A DNA stretch of 64,000 nucleotides, taken from positions 1,880,001 to 1,944,000 of the forward strand of contig JAPPUL010000069.1 of the NCBI GenBank assembly GCA_026874595.1, in the 5' to 3' direction. Made by a program: the position numbers and the translations under genes. Each line of letters starts with the position of its first letter. Within the stretch, counting starts at the first letter, position 1. Below are positions 18,722 to 26,421 of the stretch, piece after piece. The notes under the pieces are model-generated. The model saw nothing but the letters and a program-made list of their open reading frames with translations. It was not told the origin of the DNA and did no database searches. The DNA is from Sipunculus nudus (Eukaryota; Annelida; Sipuncula; Golfingiida; Sipunculidae).

Positions 18722-18868
18722 GAGAATCTAAGAAGATAAAATGGTTAAAAAGAGAATGTATACTACTTGCCAAGTTAATTTATTATATTAAACATAAATT
18801 TAAATAAAAAAAACCTAACCTGTTGCAAAATATCAAAAAGTAATAGGATATGATAGAATGGAGGATAA

Positions 18869-19459
18869 ATGGCTATAACATTACCTGATTTACCATATGA
18901 CAAAAGCGGCCTTGAACCATATATTTCGGCAAAGACGCTAGATTTTCATTATGGCAAACATCATAATGCATACGTAACAAACCTAAATAAGCTACTTGAA
19001 GGCAATCCGCTTGAAGGACAGTCCCTTGAAAATATAATACAAAAGACTGCAAATAATCCATCTTCTGTTGGCATATTTAATAATGCTGCACAAGTATGGA
19101 ATCATACTTTTTATTGGAAGTGCATGAAACAAAATGGCGGTGGCAATCCGACTGGAGTACTTGCAGATAAGATAAAAGCAGATTTTGGCAGCCTTGATGA
19201 ATTTGCAAGTCAGTTTAAGAATGCTGGGGCAACTCAATTTGGCTCAGGCTGGGCTTGGCTTGTAAGTGAGGGAGGCAAATTAAAGATAGTTAAAACGGCA
19301 AATGCTGATCTGCCAATGGCACACGGTCAAAAGGCTTTGCTCACTATGGATGTTTGGGAACATGCTTATTATTTGGACTATCAAAATAGGAGACCTGATT
19401 ATATTTCAACATTCGTTGAAAAGCTAGTTAATTGGGACTTTGTGGCATCAAATCTATAA
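18869..19459 (+). CDS. sodB: Superoxide dismutase, iron/manganese type
   Basis: SodB dismutates superoxide to peroxide and oxygen in the cytoplasm. Metal ligands appear as His in FHYGKHHNAYV, His in NHTFYW, and DVWEHAYYLDYQNRR near residues 157-171. The QFGSGWAWL block and overall 196-aa length favour the iron form, an inference from the family. A GGAGGA site precedes the ATG. The gene ends at an 11-bp inverted repeat. Confidence 0.95.
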   Translation: MAITLPDLPYDKSGLEPYISAKTLDFHYGKHHNAYVTNLNKLLEGNPLEGQSLENIIQKTANNPSSVGIFNNAAQVWNHTFYWKCMKQNGGGNPTGVLADKIKADFGSLDEFASQFKNAGATQFGSGWAWLVSEGGKLKIVKTANADLPMAHGQKALLTMDVWEHAYYLDYQNRRPDYISTFVEKLVNWDFVASNL

Positions 19460-19471
19460 GTTAGACTAAGG

Positions 19472-19523
19472 CTATGGGCTTTTTATTATCTTTGTTATTA
19501 GACAATTATATTAAAGCCCATAG
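19472..19523 (+). terminator. Inverted repeat after sodB
   Basis: CTATGGGCTTT (19472-19482) and AAAGCCCATAG (19513-19523) form a perfect 11-bp stem with a 30-base loop. The T stretch lies within the loop rather than after the stem on the plus strand, so it may terminate weakly or serve as an RNA stability hairpin. Confidence 0.5.
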
Positions 19524-19581
19524 ATTTAATATATAAACTTCTTAAATAAACTTCTTTATTTAAAAAAAAAAAAAGCACTAT

Positions 19582-19655
19582 CGTGCCTAAGAGGATTTGA
19601 ACCTCCGACCTTTGGAACCGCAATCCAACGCTCTATCCAGCTGAGCTATAGGCAC
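19582..19655 (-). tRNA. tRNA-Arg (anticodon GCG)
   Basis: On the minus strand, acceptor GTGCCTA pairs with TAGGCAC, D arm GCTC/GAGC, anticodon stem TTGGA/TCCAA with loop TTGCGGT, and T arm GGAGG/CCTCT. The 74-nt molecule is complete with discriminator G and no CCA. The anticodon GCG reads CGC/CGU; most bacteria use ACG (inosine) for this box. Confidence 0.92.
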
Positions 19656-19986
19656 ATTTTAGTTAGTATTACTCTTTTTTACTATCCTTCATGAAAAACA
19701 ATAAAACCTAATTTAAATATAAAGTATATTAAAGTCAAGAATTGATGTTTGGAATTGATATTTGTTTGAATAGAGACTTATAACATATTACTTATCCCTT
19801 TATTTATTCCTTTATTAGCAATATCCAGAAAAAGGATAATAGGCACTTAAATTAGAAACTTATCTATAATTTGATTTTCAAGTTATAGTTACGATAATAT
19901 ATTTTAGCAATATTTACATTATTTTTTTTAAAGAATCTGTGTTACAATATATACTGAATAACAATTTTGGAACCTTTAACTTAACA
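19656..19986. other. Intergenic region before the PEBP-like gene
   Basis: About 330 AT-rich bases with no convincing gene. A GTG at 19939 opens the downstream frame but would place a signal peptide internally. Weak promoter-like hexamers (TTGATT 19871, GATAAT 19893) are 16 bases apart and are only suggestive. Confidence 0.35.
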
Positions 19987-20520
19987 ATGTCAAAGCTACT
20001 TATTATAATATCTATTACAGCATCTATTTTCTCTACTGCTTATTGTAAGTTAACTGAAGTTTACTTTAACTTGAATGTTAAAAGTACTCATTTTACTAAT
20101 GACGAAGGTTTTATAAATAAAGACTATCTTTCTGTTGATCTTGGCGGGCTTGAAGAGTCCCCTCCCCTAACTTGGGAAAATGTACCCGAGGAAACTATAG
20201 AATTAGTTATAATTATGCAATCTAAAGAATACCCTGACAAAGCGCTCTGGTTTATTAGAGGTATTCCTCCTGATACTAAAGGTATTAGCAAAGGTGGTGA
20301 TATTACCGGCGCTACCACTGTATGGAAATATACAGGCCCGAACCCAGATAAAAATAAAGACCCAGCTACACCTAAAACATATACATACACTATTTATGTT
20401 TACGCCCTCTTGCAAGCAAGCTCTCCTAATCCCTCATCCCCTACACAGCAAATTAAAGAAGCTTTAGAGGAAAATGCTCTTTCTTCCGGCTCTATTACAG
20501 GTAAATTCATTATGCATTGA
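19987..20520 (+). CDS. Exported PEBP/YbhB-like protein
   Basis: The ATG at 19987 starts a signal peptide (MSKLLIIISITASIFSTAYC) of about 19 residues. The mature part has the phosphatidylethanolamine-binding-protein layout: a PPLTWENVPEET block, then a strand corresponding to the ligand pocket region, ALWFIRGIPPDTKGI, and a TYTIYVYAL strand. Family proteins bind small anionic ligands; the role here is unknown. The Cys at the end of the signal may be a lipobox, although AYC is imperfect. The last ~100 bases of the gene are repeated twice more downstream. Confidence 0.7.
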   Translation: MSKLLIIISITASIFSTAYCKLTEVYFNLNVKSTHFTNDEGFINKDYLSVDLGGLEESPPLTWENVPEETIELVIIMQSKEYPDKALWFIRGIPPDTKGISKGGDITGATTVWKYTGPNPDKNKDPATPKTYTYTIYVYALLQASSPNPSSPTQQIKEALEENALSSGSITGKFIMH

Positions 20521-21382
20521 TAAGATATTTATTATTTGATATTTATTATTTATTTAAATCTTTTGTAATTATCTTGCCCATTTCTTTGTATATATCTTGT
20601 AGCACTTTTAATATCTTTGGGTTTTGTTCGACGAAATGTTTTGTAATGTTTTGTAATAAATACAAGTTTATAAATACTCATTTTGCAAACTAGTTTATTG
20701 CCATTCTCGTGTTAGCGTTTATTCACTCCCTCAGGCAACTCCTAATCCCTCATCCCCTACACAGCAAATTAAAGAAGCTTTAGAGGAAAATGCTCTTTCT
20801 TCCGGCTCTATTACAGGTAAATTCATTATGTGGTAACAAGATACTTACATTTATTGATATAATATTCTTGTAATTATCTTGCCCATTTCTTTGTATATAT
20901 CTTGTAGCACTTTTAATATCTTTGGGTTTTGTTCGACGAAATGTTTTGTAATGTTTTGTAATGTTTTGTAATAAATACAAGTTTATAAATACTCATTTTG
21001 CAAACTAGTTTATTGCCATTCTCGTGTTAGCGTTTATTCACTCCCTCAGGCAACTCCTAATCCCTCATCCCCTACACAGCAAATTAAAGAAGCTTTAGAG
21101 GAAAATGCTCTTTCTTCCGGCTCTATTACAGGTAAATTCATTATGTGGTAACAAGATACTTACATTTATTGATATAATATTCTTGTAATTATCTTGCCCA
21201 TTTCTTTGTATATATCTTGTAGAACTTTTAATATCTTTGGGTTTTGTTCGACGAAATGTTTTGTAATGTTTTGTAATGTTTTGTAATAAATACAAGTTTA
21301 TAACTACAACACGTTTTTAAATAAAAAAAAATTATAAATACTCATTTTGCAAACTAGTTTATTGCCATTCTGGTGTTAGCGT
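20423..21382 (+). repeat. Three tandem copies of a 315-bp unit
   Basis: The unit begins at CTCCTAATCCCTCATCC (20423, 20739 and 21054) and covers the last 98 bases of the PEBP-like gene plus about 215 bases of spacer. The copies are nearly identical. Copy 3 carries an insertion near 21301-21335. Copies 2 and 3 therefore contain orphan gene tails without a start. Each unit also includes two or three smaller AATGTTTTGT repeats. The 66-codon antisense frames inside copies 2 and 3 are by-products of the repetition. Confidence 0.93.
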
Positions 21383-21424
21383 TTTCCTAAAGTTAAATTT
21401 TAATAAAACTTTTGGAGTACTTTC

Positions 21425-21999
21425 ATGAAAAACTTTATGAGCATTTTTTCAATTGTCCTTATTTTTCTCTTTGCTATCACGACTATTGGATGTGATGATA
21501 AGAAGAATGATACTGAGAACGGGAATGGTGATACTACTACAGGACTTAAAATTAATGTTCCGCTTGACTTTAAAACTGGTGACGTAATTAACTCTGCTTA
21601 TACTGGCAATCGACTGATGCCCGAGCTTACGGTAACAGGTATTGAGCCGCAGGATACTACGACCTATATTGCTATAGTTAAAGTCGATGTTGGCAAAGGG
21701 CAAGATACTTATACCGCTGATAGAGTTTTTTTGGGAAATATAGCTCCAAAGCAAACTGAACTAAAGCTATCTCTACACTCTTGGGGAATAAATCCAAGTG
21801 TTGGTGAAACTAGGCTTTACCAGTTTCATCTACTCCATCTTAAATACTATACATATATATATATCTTGTAGAAGCAGATAATACATTTGAGAAGGCTTGG
21901 ATGAAAGTTCAAGATACTCAAAAAAATTTAAACGATAATACTACTAATATCTTGGCATATGCTAAGAATATAGCTTATGGACAGGCTTCAAAGCAATAG
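21425..21999 (+). pseudogene. Lipoprotein gene split by a frameshift at a TA tract
   Basis: The start (MKNFMSIFSIVLIFLF, lipobox ITTIGC) is well formed, with a GGAGT site before the ATG. The intact frame stops at 21869-21871 just after an (AT)6 tract at 21853-21864. The frame beyond continues open in another register to a TAG at 21997-21999 with similar codon use. Loss of one TA pair, or gain of two, would put the two parts in one frame. It is homologous to the intact lipoprotein at 22319. Either a pseudogene or a slipped-strand ON/OFF gene. Confidence 0.75.
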
Positions 22000-22318
22000 C
22001 TACAACGTCAACGTCAGAAGGCAAGCTGTTTTAAAAAATGATAATACGCTGTTTGCTCTTTATGAGTAAGGAGATTAATAAAGGAGATTAATAAAGGACA
22101 GGAGATTAAGGAATACGGGAATACGGGAGGTTTAGTCCTTTGACTAGATTTCTAACATGTCTTTATAACTTGTTTTTACGGAACTTGTTAAGTATATTTT
22201 TTTTAAATAAAAAACATTGTAAATATAAATATTATGTATTTTATATATTGATTTATTACTAATCTTGTGTTATCCTTGTATCAAAATTAAATTTAATAAA
22301 ACTTTTTGGAGGTTTTTC
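22000..22318. other. Intergenic region with short purine repeats
   Basis: About 320 bases between two lipoprotein genes. Near 22068-22115 the motif GGAGATTAATAAA is repeated with small variations. No gene or promoter is convincing. GGAGG near 22310 serves the next gene. Confidence 0.4.
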
Positions 22319-22873
22319 ATGAAAAACTTAATGACAATATTTTCAGTTGTCGTTCTTTTTGCTTTTGCTATGACGACTATTGGATGTGATGAGAAGAAAG
22401 GGGGAGCAACGCTTAAGATTGAGGGCGCGCCGAGTGCGACTGACTTTAAAGATTCTACTTCTGGCGAGATTAAGGCAGATTACATAGGTGCCACGCCAAC
22501 AAAGACACCTGTTATTACCGTAAAGGATATTCCTTCTACTGCGAAGAAGGTTTCATTAATTCAGGTAAAAAAAGATGGTACTACATTCACAATAGATGTT
22601 CTTAAGGAAGTGGATAAAGCCGCTTCTGGTGATACTAAAATAGAACACACTACATGGGGTATAGCTGCTGCTGGAACAAGTAATCCTGCTACCTACGTTG
22701 AGTACGAGTTTCATGTACTTGCTACTACTGTTGCGTACAAAAAGCCAACTTTAGAGAGTACAGATAAAGATTTTACTAAGGTTAAGGACAAAATTTTAGC
22801 TGTAAAAGATAGCGATAAGGCCGTTGTTGTAGGAAATGCTTTGAAGATACTGGATGGAAAAGTGAAGAAGTAG
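22319..22873 (+). CDS. Lipoprotein, family member 2 of the array
   Basis: ATG 22319 was chosen because of GGAGG 7 bases upstream. It gives a lipoprotein signal (MKNLMTIFSVV...TTIGC, Cys at about 22), so the mature protein should be lipid-anchored. Upstream in-frame codons from 22265 lack a ribosome site. The mature part of about 160 residues is rich in Lys, Thr, Ala and beta-forming stretches. It is closest to the frameshifted gene just upstream and more distant from the four that follow. Function not recognised. Confidence 0.75.
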   Translation: MKNLMTIFSVVVLFAFAMTTIGCDEKKGGATLKIEGAPSATDFKDSTSGEIKADYIGATPTKTPVITVKDIPSTAKKVSLIQVKKDGTTFTIDVLKEVDKAASGDTKIEHTTWGIAAAGTSNPATYVEYEFHVLATTVAYKKPTLESTDKDFTKVKDKILAVKDSDKAVVVGNALKILDGKVKK

Positions 22874-22889
22874 TGTCAGAAAAGGAAAG

Positions 22890-22916
22890 CAGTTTAAAAT
22901 AACTAAACTGTTTTTT
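22890..22916 (+). terminator. Rho-independent terminator
   Basis: CAGTTTA (22890-22896), a 7-base loop and TAAACTG (22904-22910) are followed by six T. It ends the transcript of the lipoprotein gene just upstream. Confidence 0.75.
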
Positions 22917-23077
22917 GTATGATTTATAATAGGAGGTTTTGTCGCTCTTTGGCAGGCCTCCTTATCTTATTTTTTAGCTATTTTTCTAATATTTTATTTG
23001 TTATTTTATTTTTAGTGTTATTTTTTCCCTTATAAACATGTATAAACATGTATACTATAAATAGTGAGGTGTTCGTA

Positions 23078-23650
23078 ATGAGAGGTTTTATAATATTAGC
23101 GGTCTTTATGATGACTGCCTTAATAACGACCAGTGGGTGCGACCTAGGCAAAATTCTAGAAAACGAAGCAAAGGATGGATTTGAAAGTGTTAAACCTGAT
23201 CCTGATCCTCTTGTTGCTCCAGACGGAAAACTAGTAGATGCGATAAGAGGGACTGGCGATGCCCATGCCCCTGGATTTACGATTAAGACTAAATCTATTA
23301 CCGGTGCAATCACCACAAAATATATAAATATTGCCCTTGTTAAGCTCGAAGGAAGAAATACTGTTACTCTAGTATACTTCAATAGTGTGGAGATGACTGT
23401 GACAGATGGACTCACAAAGACAATTGCAAGGGGTAGGCCGGGGCTCTATAATACTACGTGGGATGTAGTAGCAGCGGACGATAGTGAATATTACATATAT
23501 ATATGGCTTACTAAAGAGAAATACACTGCAAAGCCCACACTCACCTCCGATAATGACCCTACAAAATTCTTTACTGAGTTAGCTAGTGGTAAAACGGTGA
23601 TTGATGTGGCTGCTTCTGGCTCAAATAAGTATTACGCTAAAGGTAAGTAA
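23078..23650 (+). CDS. Lipoprotein, family member 3
   Basis: ATG 23078 follows GAGGTG. The signal MRGFIILAVFMMTALITTSGC has its lipobox Cys at about 21. The mature domain (about 170 aa) shows features shared with the next three genes: a DIRGT-like segment near residue 65 (DAIRGTG), a PGF segment, KYINIALVKL, and YYIYIWLTKE followed by a TVIDVAASGSNKYYAKGK ending. These shared strands suggest one fold. The function is unknown. Confidence 0.75.
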   Translation: MRGFIILAVFMMTALITTSGCDLGKILENEAKDGFESVKPDPDPLVAPDGKLVDAIRGTGDAHAPGFTIKTKSITGAITTKYINIALVKLEGRNTVTLVYFNSVEMTVTDGLTKTIARGRPGLYNTTWDVVAADDSEYYIYIWLTKEKYTAKPTLTSDNDPTKFFTELASGKTVIDVAASGSNKYYAKGK

Positions 23651-23710
23651 TCGTTTAATACTATTTTTAATACTATTAAAGACTTCGGCACTTTTAATTA
23701 ACCATAATTA

Positions 23711-23741
23711 TATACCATTGTGGTATAGTAGCTTTTTTTTT
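23711..23741 (+). terminator. Rho-independent terminator
   Basis: TATACCA-TTG-TGGTATA (23711-23727) is a perfect 7-bp hairpin, with a run of nine T at 23733-23741. Confidence 0.75.
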
Positions 23742-23793
23742 AAAAAAACTTTTATCGTAACTCCTAGAGCAAAGGGAAATAGTAACGTTAGGA

Positions 23794-23826
23794 GGAAAGC
23801 AGGTTTTGTGAGCTGCTTTCCTTTTT
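23794..23826 (+). terminator. Second terminator-like hairpin
   Basis: GGAAAGCAG (23794-23802) pairs with CTGCTTTCC (23813-23821) and is followed by five T. Two terminators in a row separate lipoprotein genes 3 and 4. Confidence 0.75.
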
Positions 23827-23896
23827 ATGATTTATTTTATAGCTTTATATAATTACTTCTTATAATTTCTAAGGTATTCATAATAAGGTATTCATA

Positions 23897-24439
23897 ATGA
23901 GACACTATATATCTATATTTTGGCTACTAATGCTTATGTCAGGCCTAATGACGACCAGCGGGTGCATCTTAACTTATCCATGGACCCCTATGACAAACAC
24001 TATTAGCGTTTCAACTACTCCTACACATATTCTTTCAAACGAGGGATACTTAGTAAATGATATAAGAGATAAGCCTCCCGGGTTTATAATTAGGTCAACG
24101 TTCGGAAACAAATATATACATATTGCTCTGGTTCGGGTTAGACGCTTTAGTAGTCGTTCTGAGATTCTATACTTGGATAGCAAGTGGTCTTCTTCTTACA
24201 GAGATATCATAGATCGCCGATGGTGGGGCAATCGATTCTGGAACAGCTGGCATGTAGGAAAGCTAAACCACAGCATTACATATTATATATATATATGGAC
24301 TACTCGAGAACCATACAACGGAACATCCTACCTTGCAACTACTGACCCTACAGATATCTTTAATGCCTTAACTAGGTATAATACTGTGCTTGCTGTGGCT
24401 GCTTCCGGACGAAACAAGTATTACGTTAAAGGGCATTAG
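23897..24439 (+). CDS. Lipoprotein, family member 4
   Basis: The signal MRHYISIFWLLMLMSGLMTTSGC (Cys about 23) is followed by a mature domain with the family marks NDIRDKPPGFII, KYIHIALVRV, YYIYIWTTRE and VLAVAASGRNKYYVKGH. It is richer in Arg and Trp than its relatives. A TA-rich tract (about 24280-24296) encodes the YYIYIW strand, the same place where the first gene of the array is frameshifted. Function unknown. Confidence 0.75.
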   Translation: MRHYISIFWLLMLMSGLMTTSGCILTYPWTPMTNTISVSTTPTHILSNEGYLVNDIRDKPPGFIIRSTFGNKYIHIALVRVRRFSSRSEILYLDSKWSSSYRDIIDRRWWGNRFWNSWHVGKLNHSITYYIYIWTTREPYNGTSYLATTDPTDIFNALTRYNTVLAVAASGRNKYYVKGH

Positions 24440-24587
24440 CGCTTTTTATATTTAACTAATAAAGAAAGAAGCTTAGACTGCTTTCTTTTTATACTTGTTA
24501 TGCTTTATAATATGAGGTTTTGCGCAAGCCGCCTACTTATTCTATAAGTGCAACTAAGCTATTTGCTCGTCTTTTAATTCCCTCCAT

Positions 24588-24618
24588 TTGACAGTGACTT
24601 TTTATCAAACCCTATAAT
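24588..24618 (+). promoter_or_regulatory. Candidate sigma70-type promoter
   Basis: TTGACA (24588-24593) and TATAAT (24613-24618) are both perfect consensus hexamers, separated by 19 bases (longer than the ideal 17). It lies about 70 bases before the next lipoprotein start. Confidence 0.5.
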
Positions 24619-24688
24619 TTATTATATCTAGTAAACAAAATAATGTGTTAATACCTTCTAGATTAAACTCAATGGAGGTATTTTATAA

Positions 24689-25258
24689 ATGAAGAATTCT
24701 ATATCTATATTTTCGCTTCTGCTGCTTATGGGTGCACTAATAACAACCAGCGGGTGCAACTTAAAGGACCAGTTAGACGATCTTGTAGGCTCTATACCAG
24801 GTATCGACTATCTTAATGTTAGCTCTACTCCTAGTTCCCTTGTTTCAAGCGGAAACCTAGTATCTGATATAAGAGGGACTGGATATACCCGTAGTCCGGG
24901 ATTTGAAATTACGTCAGTTAGCAGCAACAAATACGTAAATGTTGCTCTAGTTAGGGTTACCTCATTTGTATACTTAGCATACTTGAATAGCGTAGAATCT
25001 ACTAATCTAACAACTAGCATTCCACAAGCTGATCCAAATCCGACATATGGGGCCTGGAGTGTATTATTAACATCAAGCCCCGATACAACATATTACATAT
25101 ACATATGGACTACAAAAGAGCCGTATACTGCTTCCAATCCTCCAACACTCTCTACCACTACTGACCCCTCGCAAATCTATGATGATTTAACTAAGGGTAA
25201 AACCGTGCTTGGGGTTGCGTCTTCTGGAGATAATAAATATTACGTTACAGGGAAGTAA
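24689..25258 (+). CDS. Lipoprotein, family member 5
   Basis: The 189-aa precursor has signal MKNSISIFSLLLLMGALITTSGC, then NLKDQLDDLVGSIPG. The mature part repeats the family marks: SDIRGTG, SPGFEI, KYVNVALVRV, YYIYIWTTKEPY and GVASSGDNKYYVTGK. GGAGG precedes the ATG. It is very close to the next gene, including identical stretches such as SSTPSSLVSSGNLV-like text, which points to recent duplication. Function unknown. Confidence 0.78.
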   Translation: MKNSISIFSLLLLMGALITTSGCNLKDQLDDLVGSIPGIDYLNVSSTPSSLVSSGNLVSDIRGTGYTRSPGFEITSVSSNKYVNVALVRVTSFVYLAYLNSVESTNLTTSIPQADPNPTYGAWSVLLTSSPDTTYYIYIWTTKEPYTASNPPTLSTTTDPSQIYDDLTKGKTVLGVASSGDNKYYVTGK

Positions 25259-25309
25259 CGACTATTACTAAAATAAAGCAACTAAAATAAACCAATGGAG
25301 GTATTTTTA

Positions 25310-25897
25310 ATGAGAAACTATATATCTATATTTTTAGCGCTGCTACTTATGAGTACACTAATAACAACCAGTGGGTGCGACTTAAAGGGCCAGTTAGACG
25401 ATCTTATAGACTCTCTCCCAGACATTACAGACGCCGAGTCTCTTAATGTTACATCTACTCCTAGTTCCCTTGTTTCAAGCGGAAACCTAGTAAATGAGAT
25501 AAGAGGGACTGGTGGTAATACCAAAACTCCGGGATTTGAAATTACGTCAACTACAAACAACAAATATGTAAATGTTGCTCTAGTTAGTGCTGACAGCTCA
25601 ACATCTAGTCTTAGATACCTGAATAGCGTGCCATCTACTCTTCTCATACATACTATTACACAGGGTTCTCCAACTGAGAAGATACTAGGTACTTGGGATG
25701 TAGCCCTAAATCCAGATACTAACACATATTACTACATATATATATGGCTTACTAAAGAACAGTACAACACTCCGAGACCCTCTTTAGCCAACGCTGGGAG
25801 CAACCCTACAGATATCTTTAATGCCTTAACTAAAGATAAAACCGTGCTTGGGGTTGCGTCTTCTGGAGATAATAAATATTACGTTACAGGGAAATAA
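25310..25897 (+). CDS. Lipoprotein, family member 6
   Basis: ATG 25310 was chosen because GGAGG lies about 9 bases upstream; the frame itself opens at 25295. The signal MRNYISIFLALLLMSTLITTSGC and the mature domain are near copies of the preceding gene, with the same GVASSGDNKYYVTGK ending. The region between the PSSLVSSGNLV block and YYIYIWLTKEQY differs most, as expected for a diversifying surface part. It ends at the convergent cytochrome gene. Confidence 0.78.
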   Translation: MRNYISIFLALLLMSTLITTSGCDLKGQLDDLIDSLPDITDAESLNVTSTPSSLVSSGNLVNEIRGTGGNTKTPGFEITSTTNNKYVNVALVSADSSTSSLRYLNSVPSTLLIHTITQGSPTEKILGTWDVALNPDTNTYYYIYIWLTKEQYNTPRPSLANAGSNPTDIFNALTKDKTVLGVASSGDNKYYVTGK

Positions 25898-25936
25898 TCA
25901 CTTAACAGGGTTTAGCTCGCTTTTTATAAAATATAA

Positions 25937-26419
25937 TTAGCGGACTGCCCTCTTCTGCCACGCTTTATATATTTCGTCTGACCAAAAACTTTGAAAATAA
26001 CTTATTACTGCAAGTTCATCAGCCTCGCTTATATCACCTTCAAAACCTGGCATTTTACCTCCAAGTGGTATACCTCCTCTTCGAATAGTATCTCTTAGTA
26101 CTTTGAGCGGATGATGCCATGTGTGTGCTGTCCCGTTTAAAGGTGGCGGCGGATAACTCTTGTCTGCTAACGGCACTCTCCAATCAGATGTCCCCTCCCC
26201 ATTCACATTATGGCAACTTATACAATACTTTTCATAAACCTTCTTACCTTCTGATATTTGAGACTCTGTATACCATCTTTTAACTTCCTTTGTAGAAACA
26301 GATTCCTCTCCTTCTACTTCATTCACAACTGCTTCTCCTTTATCAGACACTATATCCATATATAATAGTATCCCTAATACAATTAATGCTATAGCAATTA
26401 GAATATAAAATCTTTGCAT
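25937..26419 (-). CDS. Membrane-anchored monohaem cytochrome c
   Basis: From ATG 26419 the 160-aa product has an N-terminal membrane anchor (about residues 4-21), an acidic linker and a class I cytochrome c domain with haem motif CISCH at about 66-70. A later GGKMPGF provides the probable axial Met. The ATG lies 2 bases after the multicopper oxidase stop, with GAGGT as ribosome site inside that gene, so the two are translationally coupled. I infer it exchanges electrons with the oxidase or the respiratory chain at the periplasmic face. Confidence 0.88.
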   Translation of the reverse strand: MQRFYILIAIALIVLGILLYMDIVSDKGEAVVNEVEGEESVSTKEVKRWYTESQISEGKKVYEKYCISCHNVNGEGTSDWRVPLADKSYPPPPLNGTAHTWHHPLKVLRDTIRRGGIPLGGKMPGFEGDISEADELAVISYFQSFWSDEIYKAWQKRAVR

Positions 26420-26421
26420 TT

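Noticed and set aside
20780-21295. Two almost identical 66-codon minus-strand frames
   Set aside because: They duplicate only because the 315-bp unit is repeated; no ribosome site, and they run antisense to the gene tail.
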